64,000 nt of DNA from positions 186,001 through 250,000 of the forward strand of contig NZ_JADPVI010000001.1 of assembly GCF_015679325.1 (NCBI RefSeq), written 5' to 3'. The notes under the pieces were generated by a model. That model was not told where the DNA came from. It saw only the letters and a program-made list of their open reading frames with translations, and did no database searches. The first letter of the stretch is position 1. Every line of letters begins with the position of its first letter. The translations under genes and the position numbers were made by a program. Shown in pieces: positions 8,947 to 15,688 of the stretch. Origin of the DNA: Kaistella gelatinilytica. GTDB lineage: Bacteria; Bacteroidota; Bacteroidia; Flavobacteriales; Weeksellaceae.

Positions 8947-10554
8947 ATGAGCAAACTAAAGTTGTTTTCATTAATAATGCTAAGTTCTACCATTTTACTT
9001 ATGAGTTGCGGCGGAAGCGGTGGCGGTAAAAAAGGTGGTGGTACAAAACGTTTTACCAGTAAGACCGGTTGGAAACCAAATGATCAAAAAGGTTGGTTTT
9101 TTACAGGAAAACAACAGAAACAGAAAGGGTGGCCGGGAATGGTTTATGTAGAAGGCGGAACCTTCACCATGGGACAGGTAAAAGATGACGTAATGCATGA
9201 TTGGAATAATACTCCAAAAAGAATGCAGGTAAGTGCATTTTTTATCGGCGAAACTGAAATCACCAACTACGAATACAGAGAATATGTGACCTGGTTGAAA
9301 TTTGTATTTCCACCATCTGATCCAAGTTTTAAAGAAATATACAAAGGCGCGCTTCCAGATACTTTGGTTTGGAATAATAAATTGTCAAGAAACGATTTTG
9401 CAGAAACCTATTTCAGACGACCAGAATATGATTATTATCCTGTTGTAGGAGTTTCCTGGTTGCAGGCTTCAAGATATTGCGACTGGTTGACTGATCGTGC
9501 AAACGAAAAAGCATTGATGGAACAAGGAGTTATTTCGAAAGATTTCTATACTAATGACGCGAATAATCAAGGAGCCAATTCCTTTAATTTAGATAAATTT
9601 AAAGCGAATGATCCTGAAATGGAAGCGTACATTAATACGCAAAGATTACAGCAAAAATCCGGGATCAAAACTTCGAATCAAAGAATTCTTGCTGCTAACC
9701 GTAATGCAACTGCAGGTGTTGTAGAAAAATTCAGACTTCCAACGGAAGTTGAATGGGAATTTGCGGCACTTGGAATGCAAAAAGAAAGAGAATACAATCT
9801 CTACACCAGCAAAAAACCTGAGATCCAAATGCTGAAAGGTAAAAAAGGAAAAAACCGGGGAATGTATCTTGAAAACTTTAAGCAAGGTAGAGGAGATTAT
9901 TCTGGAGTTGCAGGATGGAAAAATGATGGTTCGCCAACAACTTCCGATGTTAAACAATATCCTTCGAATAATTTGGGAATTTTTGGAATGTTCGGTAACG
10001 TTTCTGAATGGACTGCCGATGTTTACAGACCAATTATAGATGAAGATGCAAGTGATTTTAATTATTACAGAGGAAATGTTTCCAAAGAAGTGGTAAAAAA
10101 TGCTGATGGAACATTCAAGAAAATTGAAGCAGCGAAATACGATACGCTTTCTGACGGAAGATTAGTGTATAAAGGCTTACCAGGACAATATGAGAGAGAA
10201 ACAGTTGCTGATAACAGAAACTTTAGAGACGGAGATTTCCAGTCATCTCTTGATGCAGGTTATGGTAAAGAAGAAGACAGTACAACAGCAGGTTACAATA
10301 TGTACAATTCTAAGCAGAAACGATTTATTGTTGATGATAGAGGTAGAGTAGTTATGCAAAAAGATAAAGTATCCAGGACCACCAGAATTTCTAATGAGGT
10401 ACGTGTAATCAAAGGAGGTTCCTGGTTAGATGGATCTTACTGGTTAGATCCGGGTCAAAGAAGATTCCGTGAAGAAGGAAAATCTTACGGATGGGTTGGT
10501 TTCCGAGTATCGCAAGATGCTAAATCAACTGGAAAAGGTAGAACAAAAAGATAA
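8947..10554 (+). CDS. gldJ: Gliding motility/T9SS lipoprotein GldJ
   Basis: Outer-membrane lipoprotein related to GldK, needed for the type IX secretion ring and, in gliders, for motility. A lipoprotein signal ends at Cys21 (LLMSCGG). A glycine- and lysine-rich linker follows, then a formylglycine-generating-enzyme (SUMF1) fold: PGMVYVEGGTFTMG, ETEITNYEY, YPVVGVSWLQASRYCDWL, FRLPTEVEWEFAA, GNVSEWTADVY and a C-terminal RVIKGGSW...FRVSQ block. The 535-residue length is close to that of known GldJ. The order porV-porU-gldJ-murF is conserved in flavobacteria. A possible weak promoter (TACTTTG at 8922-8928, one base short of consensus) precedes it. Confidence 0.95.
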   Translation: MSKLKLFSLIMLSSTILLMSCGGSGGGKKGGGTKRFTSKTGWKPNDQKGWFFTGKQQKQKGWPGMVYVEGGTFTMGQVKDDVMHDWNNTPKRMQVSAFFIGETEITNYEYREYVTWLKFVFPPSDPSFKEIYKGALPDTLVWNNKLSRNDFAETYFRRPEYDYYPVVGVSWLQASRYCDWLTDRANEKALMEQGVISKDFYTNDANNQGANSFNLDKFKANDPEMEAYINTQRLQQKSGIKTSNQRILAANRNATAGVVEKFRLPTEVEWEFAALGMQKEREYNLYTSKKPEIQMLKGKKGKNRGMYLENFKQGRGDYSGVAGWKNDGSPTTSDVKQYPSNNLGIFGMFGNVSEWTADVYRPIIDEDASDFNYYRGNVSKEVVKNADGTFKKIEAAKYDTLSDGRLVYKGLPGQYERETVADNRNFRDGDFQSSLDAGYGKEEDSTTAGYNMYNSKQKRFIVDDRGRVVMQKDKVSRTTRISNEVRVIKGGSWLDGSYWLDPGQRRFREEGKSYGWVGFRVSQDAKSTGKGRTKR

Positions 10555-10575
10555 TTTTATTTAAAATATTTTAAT

Positions 10576-10606
10576 AATCCTTCTGTAATTGCAGAAGGAT
10601 TTTTTA
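10576..10606 (+). terminator. Intrinsic terminator after gldJ
   Basis: Ten-bp stem AATCCTTCTG/CAGAAGGATT (10576-10585 with 10592-10601), a 6-nt loop and a T run. Its tail overlaps the predicted murF -7 box. Confidence 0.85.
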
Positions 10607-10612
10607 TTTTTG
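10605..10612 (+). promoter_or_regulatory. -7 box of murF, implying a leaderless transcript
   Basis: TATTTTTG matches TAnnTTTG and ends 4 nt before the murF ATG, so the transcript start should fall at or beside the start codon. It sits inside the T tract of the gldJ terminator. Confidence 0.5.
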
Positions 10613-10616
10613 GAGA

Positions 10617-11891
10617 ATGAATGCAGCCACTTTTTATCCCATTTTTCTACAAGCCGGGAAAGTAACCATCGACAACAGAAAAATTGAAAGAAATGATATT
10701 TTCTTTGCTTTTTCCGGAGAGAATTTTAACGCTGCAACTTTGGCAGAAAAAGCCATCGACCAGGGAGCTTTAGCAGTTATTGTAGAACAAAAAGCCTTTG
10801 AAAATACTGAGCGTAATATATTTTACGTTTCTTCTACTGTACAATTTTTGCAGGAATTAGCTCTTTTGCACAGAAGCCGTCTCAAAATTCCGATCATTGC
10901 TCTAACCGGAAGCAACGGAAAAACGACGACCAAAGAAATTATTCACGAGGTCCTGTCGCAAAAGTATAGCGTTCAATACACTTTTGGAAATCTCAATAAT
11001 CATATTGGTGTCCCTCTAACTTTACTTTCTATCAAACCGGAACATGAAATTGCCGTTGTAGAAATGGGAGCGAATCACCAGAAGGAAATAGAAATGCTTT
11101 GTAAAATTGCACAACCGAATTTAGGATACATCACCAACTTCGGTAAAGCACATCTTGAAGGTTTTGGAGGAGTTGAAGGCGTTATTAAAGGGAAATCTGA
11201 AATGTATGACTATCTGATAGAAAACAAGCAAACCCTTTTAGTGAATGAAAATGATCCCATTCAAGTAAAGAAAACAGAAGATTATTCTCCTAAAATTACT
11301 TTTGGTAAAGAAAATTCTGACTATCAATTCGAAGAATTTTCGACGCAGAATTTTGTAGGATTATCTTTTAAAGGAAATCAAGCACAGTCCCATTTAACAG
11401 GTAATTACAATTTTACCAATCTTTGTGCGGCGGCGAGTTTAGGATTTCATTTTAACGTCGGTTTTGAAGACATTAAAAAAGCCATTGAAAATTATATCCC
11501 GACCAATATGCGGTCGCAGATTTTAGAAAAGGACGGAAAGGTTTTTGTGCTCGATACATACAATGCCAATCCGAGTTCTATGGCTGAATCGCTTAAAAAT
11601 TTCAGCACGTTCGACGGCACAAAAACAATTATTATCGGTGATATGTTAGAATTAGGCGCAGATTCAGAAACTGAACATCAGGCGATTCTGGACTTAGCGC
11701 AAAAGCTGCATTTTGATGAAATGATCACCGTTGGAAATCATTTTACAAACGTCAATCAAAATTCGGGGTCTTTTCTGAATTCTGCAGAGCTTTCAGCTTA
11801 TTTAAAGGAGCATTCAATTTCTTCAAAAAATATTTTATTAAAAGGATCGCGCGGAATTGCTTTAGAGCAAATTCTGGAATTTATTCATTAA
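10617..11891 (+). CDS. murF: UDP-MurNAc-tripeptide-D-alanyl-D-alanine ligase MurF
   Basis: Cytoplasmic Mur ligase that adds D-Ala-D-Ala to UDP-MurNAc-tripeptide using ATP. The 424-residue protein has the three Mur domains: an N-terminal UDP-binding region with SRxI-like DNRKIERNDIFFAFSG, the ATPase P-loop GSNGKTTTK at about residues 99-107 followed by NLNNHIGVPLTLL and EMGANHQKEI, and a C-terminal domain with DTYNANPSSM and GDMLELG. The start at 10617 gives the usual flavobacterial N terminus. The gene overlaps the convergent NUDIX gene by 4 nt. It lies just after gldJ, a common flavobacterial order, but a terminator separates them. Confidence 0.95.
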   Translation: MNAATFYPIFLQAGKVTIDNRKIERNDIFFAFSGENFNAATLAEKAIDQGALAVIVEQKAFENTERNIFYVSSTVQFLQELALLHRSRLKIPIIALTGSNGKTTTKEIIHEVLSQKYSVQYTFGNLNNHIGVPLTLLSIKPEHEIAVVEMGANHQKEIEMLCKIAQPNLGYITNFGKAHLEGFGGVEGVIKGKSEMYDYLIENKQTLLVNENDPIQVKKTEDYSPKITFGKENSDYQFEEFSTQNFVGLSFKGNQAQSHLTGNYNFTNLCAAASLGFHFNVGFEDIKKAIENYIPTNMRSQILEKDGKVFVLDTYNANPSSMAESLKNFSTFDGTKTIIIGDMLELGADSETEHQAILDLAQKLHFDEMITVGNHFTNVNQNSGSFLNSAELSAYLKEHSISSKNILLKGSRGIALEQILEFIH

Positions 11892-12493
11892 CTTAAATTC
11901 CAGTAATCATTCAGGACAAGTTTAATATTCTGAAAAGTCATTGGCAAAACTTCTCTGTTGATCATCTCTTCATTTTTCCAGGTAACTTCCGAAATTCCTT
12001 CTTCGATTTGAGGAACAGGCGTTTCGTTTCCGACGTAGGTCATTTTGAACCAATAGGTAGTTTTTAAAATCTTTTCTCCATTTCGTTCGGTGTAAATGTG
12101 AAACGTATTGTTGAGGAATTCTTCTAAAATTAATTCTTTTAAACCCGTTTCTTCTTCAACTTCCCGAAGCGCCGCCTGTTCCAAAGATTCATCTTTTTCT
12201 ATTTTCCCTTTCGGCAGATCCCATTTGCCCATTCGCCGGATAAACAGCAGTTCGTCTTTTTTGTTTTTTACAAGACCACCTGCAGCTTCAATAACTTTGA
12301 ACATGTGCGTGAAATCTTCCCAAATTTCCTCAATATTTTCCCCGTAAACATTCATTTCTGAGCATGAGGTGTTTTCTAAAAGATCAACTGCAATTTCTAA
12401 AGTTGCAAAACCTTCGAAGCGCAAATTTTTTTGAATGTCTTCAGGATACTTACTTAAAGTTAATTTTTTTTCATTCACAAAAACTTTATACAT
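11888..12493 (-). CDS. NUDIX hydrolase
   Basis: About 201 residues. The NUDIX box runs from GKIEKDESLEQAALREVEEE into TGL, with the three metal-binding Glu of REVEEE intact, and is preceded by GKWDLPKGK. This part resembles the bacterial diadenosine-polyphosphate/mutator-type hydrolases. The N-terminal about 65 residues are an additional domain I cannot name. A TTG two codons upstream could be read as a start, but ATG at 12493 is preferred. The substrate is unknown; the WDLPKGK block is usual in enzymes acting on dinucleoside polyphosphates. It is divergent from the SRPBCC gene with only 33 bp between them. Confidence 0.85.
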   Translation of the reverse strand: MYKVFVNEKKLTLSKYPEDIQKNLRFEGFATLEIAVDLLENTSCSEMNVYGENIEEIWEDFTHMFKVIEAAGGLVKNKKDELLFIRRMGKWDLPKGKIEKDESLEQAALREVEEETGLKELILEEFLNNTFHIYTERNGEKILKTTYWFKMTYVGNETPVPQIEEGISEVTWKNEEMINREVLPMTFQNIKLVLNDYWNLS

Positions 12494-12513
12494 TTGCAAC
12501 GTTTTAATTAATA

Positions 12514-12521
12514 CAAAAATA
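12514..12521 (-). promoter_or_regulatory. -7 box for the NUDIX hydrolase gene
   Basis: Minus-strand TATTTTTG (TAnnTTTG), 20 nt before the chosen ATG at 12493. This supports that start over the upstream TTG. Confidence 0.5.
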
Positions 12522-12526
12522 TAAAA

Positions 12527-12913
12527 ATGAATTTAGAAGGACGCAAGATTATTGTAAATAAATCAGTGAATGAATTGGTAGAATTGTTGAAAAATCCTGA
12601 AGATTATAAAACATTAATGCCGGATTCATTACAAAGTTTTGAAGTTCGCGATAATGGTTTTAAATTTAGCTTGAAAGGAATGCCCGAAATTGCCCTGAAA
12701 ATTGAAGAAGTTACAGAAAATCAGGTGGTTTTGAAATCTGCAAGTTCAAGCTTAGAATTTTCTTTGAAAGGAATGTTTAATGCGATCAGCGAAAATCAAA
12801 CTGAAGTTCAATTGCTTTTTGAAGGCAATTTTAATCCGTTCATTAAAATGATGGTTGAAAAGCCCCTTCAGAATTTTATTAATTCGCTAACCGACAATAT
12901 CGAAAAGATTTAA
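12527..12913 (+). CDS. SRPBCC-fold (START-like) small protein
   Basis: A 128-residue cytoplasmic protein without signal peptide. The pattern is beta-strand, an NELVELLKNPEDYKTLMPDS helix, alternating strands (FEVRDNGFKFSLKG, LKIEEVTENQVVLKS, TEVQLLFEG) and a long C-terminal helix. This fits the SRPBCC/polyketide-cyclase-like ligand-binding fold found as a single-domain protein in flavobacteria. No catalytic residues can be assigned and the ligand is unknown. It ends at a bidirectional terminator shared with gldA. Confidence 0.65.
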   Translation: MNLEGRKIIVNKSVNELVELLKNPEDYKTLMPDSLQSFEVRDNGFKFSLKGMPEIALKIEEVTENQVVLKSASSSLEFSLKGMFNAISENQTEVQLLFEGNFNPFIKMMVEKPLQNFINSLTDNIEKI

Positions 12914-12933
12914 ATACAACTTTATAAAAATTA

Positions 12934-12964
12934 AAATCCCCAAAATAATTCATTTTGGGGATTT
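12934..12964. terminator. Bidirectional terminator between the SRPBCC gene and gldA
   Basis: Thirteen-bp stem AAATCCCCAAAAT/ATTTTGGGGATTT (12934-12946 with 12952-12964) with A and T flanks. It lies between two convergent genes. Confidence 0.85.
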
Positions 12965-12967
12965 TTA

Positions 12968-13663
12968 TTATTGGGTGTAACTGGCAAATGCTTCTTCCAA
13001 ACTACCGTATCTCCCCTTAAATTCCTCAATATTCGAATCCTGGATAATGTTTCCCTCATGAATCAAAATTACGCGGGAACAGAGCGCTTCTACTTCCTGC
13101 ATGATGTGGGTGGAAAGGATGATCGTTTTTTCTTTTCCGATCTGTTTAATTACGTTTCTAATCTCTATGATCTGATTGGGATCTAAGCCATTTGTCGGTT
13201 CATCTAAGATCAGTAGATCAGGGGAATGTAAGATCGCTTGAGCCAGACCAACTCGCTGCTGATAACCTTTTGACAATTGGGAGATTTTCTTAGATTTTTC
13301 AGGTGTGATCCCAACCAAGTCAATAACTTCCTCAATTCGTTCTTTTGAAATTTGATGTAGATCAGCGACGAAATTTAAATATTCTTTTACATACATTTCG
13401 CTATACAAAGGATTATTTTCCGGGAGAAAACCCATTTTCTTCTTTACGCTAATTTCATCTACCCGAATATCTTTTCCATCAAATAAGATCTCACCATCAT
13501 CAATTTTCAATGCACCTACGATAGATTTCATCAACGTGGATTTTCCGGCACCGTTTGGACCTAATAAACCTATTATCTCGTTGTTGTTGATTTCGATATT
13601 AATATTATTCAGAGCGATCTGTTCGCCGAATTTCTTGCTAAGATTGATGATTCGTAGTGACAT
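12968..13663 (-). CDS. gldA: ABC transporter ATP-binding protein, GldA-like
   Basis: A 231-residue ABC ATPase with Walker A GPNGAGKST (about 35-43), Q-loop region MGFLPENNPLY, signature LSKGYQQRVGLAQAI, Walker B LLILDEPTNGLDP and H-loop ILSTH. The sequence is close to GldA, the ATPase that works with GldF and GldG in gliding and secretion. Flavobacterium johnsoniae GldA has a longer C terminus (about 300 residues), so this copy is short, although it ends naturally before a terminator. gldF and gldG are not adjacent, as is also true in F. johnsoniae. A generic ABC-2 type exporter ATPase is the alternative. Confidence 0.75.
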   Translation of the reverse strand: MSLRIINLSKKFGEQIALNNINIEINNNEIIGLLGPNGAGKSTLMKSIVGALKIDDGEILFDGKDIRVDEISVKKKMGFLPENNPLYSEMYVKEYLNFVADLHQISKERIEEVIDLVGITPEKSKKISQLSKGYQQRVGLAQAILHSPDLLILDEPTNGLDPNQIIEIRNVIKQIGKEKTIILSTHIMQEVEALCSRVILIHEGNIIQDSNIEEFKGRYGSLEEAFASYTQ

Positions 13664-13682
13664 AAACTTAATTTGAAGACTG

Positions 13683-13690
13683 CAAATTTA
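13683..13690 (-). promoter_or_regulatory. -7 box of the gldA promoter
   Basis: Minus-strand TAAATTTG, 19 nt before the ATG at 13663; matches TAnnTTTG. Confidence 0.55.
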
Positions 13691-13900
13691 GGAAAATGAA
13701 GTAGAAGTTTTTGTGATAAATAAAAATAGTCATTAATAATGTTTAATAAAAAAGACCCAATAATTATTCCCAGTCTATAAAGAAAAAAGGAAGAGTCATA
13801 AATTTTCTGTGAACGTCCGGATTAAAATCCCGAAGCCTTAACAATTTGATCTCCATTTGAAACAAAAAAAACCTCCACAAATAAATGTGAAGTTTTTAAG

Positions 13901-13982
13901 TGAGCGCGACAGGATTCGAATGCCGACAGATCGGCACTGGCTCTGTGACCGTCCCGATTAAAAATCGGGATGCTCTATCTAG
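13901..13982 (-). pseudogene. Decayed tRNA-Arg remnant
   Basis: Parts of tRNA-Arg are recognisable on the minus strand: D-arm-like GATAGAGCA, the variable region GACGGTCACAG, and TTCGAATCCTGTCGCGCTCA. The 5' acceptor and start of the D arm are missing. The anticodon arm is replaced by a TCCCGA/TCGGGA stem around TTTTTAA, and a TGCCGA/TCGGCA hairpin has been inserted into the T arm. It cannot fold as a normal tRNA. It is either the product of a tandem duplication or the scar of an element that once used the tRNA end. Confidence 0.8.
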
Positions 13983-14002
13983 TTTTACATTTTATTTTAA
14001 AC

Positions 14003-14034
14003 AAAAAAAACTCCACAAATAAATGTGAAGTTTT
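14003..14034 (-). terminator. Terminator of the tRNA cluster after tRNA-Arg
   Basis: Stem AAAACTCCACA/TGTGAAGTTTT (14007-14017 with 14024-14034, one G-U pair). On the minus strand it begins 5 nt after the tRNA 3' end and runs into eight Ts. Confidence 0.8.
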
Positions 14035-14038
14035 TAAG

Positions 14039-14112
14039 TGAGCGCGACAGGATTCGAACCTGTGACCGTCTGCTTAGAAGGCAGATGCTCTATCCAGCTG
14101 AGCTACGCACCC
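14039..14112 (-). tRNA. tRNA-Arg (anticodon TCT)
   Basis: A 74-nt cloverleaf. The acceptor GGGTGCG pairs with CGCGCTC (two G-U pairs). The anticodon stem is TCTGC/GCAGA around CTTCTAA, giving TCT, and the T arm contains GGTTCGAATCC. The discriminator is A and CCA is not encoded. It reads AGA codons. Confidence 0.95.
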
Positions 14113-14160
14113 AAAATATTGGGGTTTTTGAACTTATCTCTGGGAAGATGAAGTCTCTAA

Positions 14161-14188
14161 AAAAAGAAAACTCTCGAAAGAGTTTTCT
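14161..14188 (-). terminator. Hairpin terminator between tRNA-Pro and tRNA-Arg
   Basis: Ten-bp stem AGAAAACTCT/AGAGTTTTCT around CGAA (14165-14174 with 14179-14188), followed on the minus strand by a T tract. tRNA-Arg may therefore have its own promoter or depend on readthrough. Confidence 0.75.
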
Positions 14189-14194
14189 ATAAAG

Positions 14195-14269
14195 TCGGGG
14201 CGGCAGGATTCGAACCTGCGACCTCCTGGTCCCAAACCAGGCGCGATGACCGGACTACGCTACGCCCCG
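14195..14269 (-). tRNA. tRNA-Pro (anticodon TGG)
   Basis: A 75-nt cloverleaf with acceptor CGGGGCG/CGCCCCG. The anticodon loop TTTGGGA between CCTGG and CCAGG gives TGG; the T arm is GGTTCGAATCC. The discriminator is A and no CCA is encoded. Confidence 0.95.
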
Positions 14270-14291
14270 AATAATTTTTTTGTGAAAGTTG

Positions 14292-14378
14292 CGGAGAGTA
14301 AGGGATTCGAACCCTTGGTACAGTTTCCCATACGCTTGTTTAGCAAACAAGTCCTTTCGGCCACTCAGGCAACTCTCC
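14292..14378 (-). tRNA. tRNA-Ser (anticodon GCT)
   Basis: An 87-nt class II tRNA with a long variable arm. The acceptor is GGAGAGT/ACTCTCC with discriminator G. The anticodon loop TTGCTAA between CTTGT and ACAAG gives GCT, which reads AGC and AGT. Confidence 0.95.
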
Positions 14379-14474
14379 ATTGCAATATTTATAAGAGCTT
14401 CTGTTCTGTAATTGCGAGTGCAAATATAGAAAAGTTTTGCCTACTAACCAAAATAATTTCCTAAAAAATATTTG

Positions 14475-14482
14475 TATTTTTG
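14475..14482 (+). promoter_or_regulatory. -7 box of the amidase gene
   Basis: TATTTTTG matches TAnnTTTG. It predicts a start about 23 nt before the ATG at 14512 and excludes the in-frame ATG at 14437. Confidence 0.55.
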
Positions 14483-14511
14483 ACATTATTTTTAACAAAA
14501 TTTTTACAACT

Positions 14512-15528
14512 ATGCGTAAGCCATTATATATCATTTCTTTAAGTTTTCTTATTGTTTCCTGTGGAAGTCAAAAAAATATTCAAAAAGTGGTTACAAAACC
14601 AACTTTACCCAAAACGATGCCTGCAAACCCACCAGTTTCTGTTGCAAAACCTAAAATTGTGCATGAAGGGGGAGTGGATTTTTACAAGGAAAATATTGCA
14701 GATGCCACCAAAAATGATAATACGATCAGTTACGGTTCTATCGTTTCTGCAAATCCGAACGGTTACAATGTTGTAAAAACTTATTTTCCTGCAGTCGGGC
14801 AAAATTTTAGACAGAAATATATTATTTTACATTACACTGCTTTGGATGATGATAAGTCTGTCGCGGTTCTTACCCAGCAATCGGTGAGCGCGCATTATCT
14901 TGTCAATAACTTGGGTGACAGAGAAATTTATCAGCTGGTTGATGAGAATAAACGAGCTTACCACGCAGGAATTAGCGCCTGGAGAACGGATAAGATGCTC
15001 AACGATACTTCTATAGGGATCGAAATTGTCAACAGTGGTTACAAAACAGATTCCACAGGAACGCGCGTTTTCCCGGAATTTGACGATGCACAGGTTCTCA
15101 AAATCGCAGCTTTAGTGAAAGATATCGCGAACAGATATATGATTCCGGCGACGAATATTTTAGGACATTCTGATATTGCGCCGACAAGAAAGCAAGATCC
15201 AGGTCCAAAATTCCCCTGGAAAAAATTATACAAAGACTATCAACTCGGAATGTGGTACGACGAAGCTACAAAACAGAATTTCATTAGTCAGATCATTCCG
15301 GAAACTTTTGGGGCAGAGATGAGTACCGCACAATCTATTTTCAAATACCAAACTGCTTTGAAGACTTTAGGATATGGTCTAGAACCATCGGGAACGATCG
15401 ATGATGCCACCAAAAAAACGATCGAAGCTTTTCAATATCATTTCAGACCGGAAAAATATGACGGTTTGATGGATGCGGAAACCTGGTCAATTTTGCAAGC
15501 TTTGAATCAAAAATATCCTAATAAATAA
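14512..15528 (+). CDS. N-acetylmuramoyl-L-alanine amidase lipoprotein with peptidoglycan-binding domain
   Basis: Predicted to cut the bond between MurNAc and the peptide stem at the outer membrane or in the periplasm. The 338-residue protein has a lipoprotein signal (SFLIVSCGS). An Amidase_2 (AmpD-type) domain starts near residue 105, with zinc ligands in IILHYTA and GHSDIAPTRKQDPGP and the SIGIEIVN strand. A C-terminal PG_binding_1 domain of about 60 residues contains LKTLGYGLEPSG and TWSILQALNQ. An upstream in-frame ATG at 14437 would destroy the signal peptide and lies before the promoter box, so 14512 is used. A terminator follows. Confidence 0.9.
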   Translation: MRKPLYIISLSFLIVSCGSQKNIQKVVTKPTLPKTMPANPPVSVAKPKIVHEGGVDFYKENIADATKNDNTISYGSIVSANPNGYNVVKTYFPAVGQNFRQKYIILHYTALDDDKSVAVLTQQSVSAHYLVNNLGDREIYQLVDENKRAYHAGISAWRTDKMLNDTSIGIEIVNSGYKTDSTGTRVFPEFDDAQVLKIAALVKDIANRYMIPATNILGHSDIAPTRKQDPGPKFPWKKLYKDYQLGMWYDEATKQNFISQIIPETFGAEMSTAQSIFKYQTALKTLGYGLEPSGTIDDATKKTIEAFQYHFRPEKYDGLMDAETWSILQALNQKYPNK

Positions 15529-15589
15529 ATCTTCTTTAATTTCAATTGAATTATTCAAATTGAATTAAAGAAATTTCAACGAAAACCAT

Positions 15590-15619
15590 AAACGGACGAC
15601 CATATTTCGTCCGTTTTTT
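15590..15619 (+). terminator. Intrinsic terminator after the amidase gene
   Basis: Ten-bp stem AAACGGACGA/TCGTCCGTTT (15590-15599 with 15607-15616) followed by Ts. A second, weaker AT-rich inverted repeat lies just upstream at about 15535-15570. Confidence 0.85.
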
Positions 15620-15688
15620 ACAAGAGGAAATTGAAAACTCATTTTAAAATCCGACAAAAAAATCTTAACTTTTCAACAAATTATTTTT

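Larger units (their letters stand above)
13860..14058 (-). repeat. Direct duplication of the tRNA-Arg 3' end and its terminator
   Basis: Positions 13860-13920 and 13999-14058 are the same stretch of about 60 nt except for one inserted C. Each copy holds the tRNA-Arg 3' acceptor and T-arm sequence plus the downstream hairpin terminator. The copies lie about 139 nt apart in direct orientation. The distal copy belongs to the decayed tRNA at 13901-13982. Confidence 0.9.

Noticed and set aside
12968-13663. GldA considered as a lipoprotein-release (LolD-type) ATPase
   Set aside because: Motifs and the absence of a MacB/LolC-like partner nearby fit the GldA/ABC-2 type better.
13814-13836. GTCCGGATTAAAATCCCG, resembling the tRNA-remnant hairpin
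   Set aside because: The inverted repeat is imperfect and short, and no tRNA parts flank it; I could not support a second remnant.
14246-14464. A 72-codon plus-strand ORF over the tRNA genes, reading ESKGFEPLVQFP
   Set aside because: It is the antisense reading of tRNA-Pro and tRNA-Ser; such ESKGFEPL-type peptides are a known artefact of tRNA genes.
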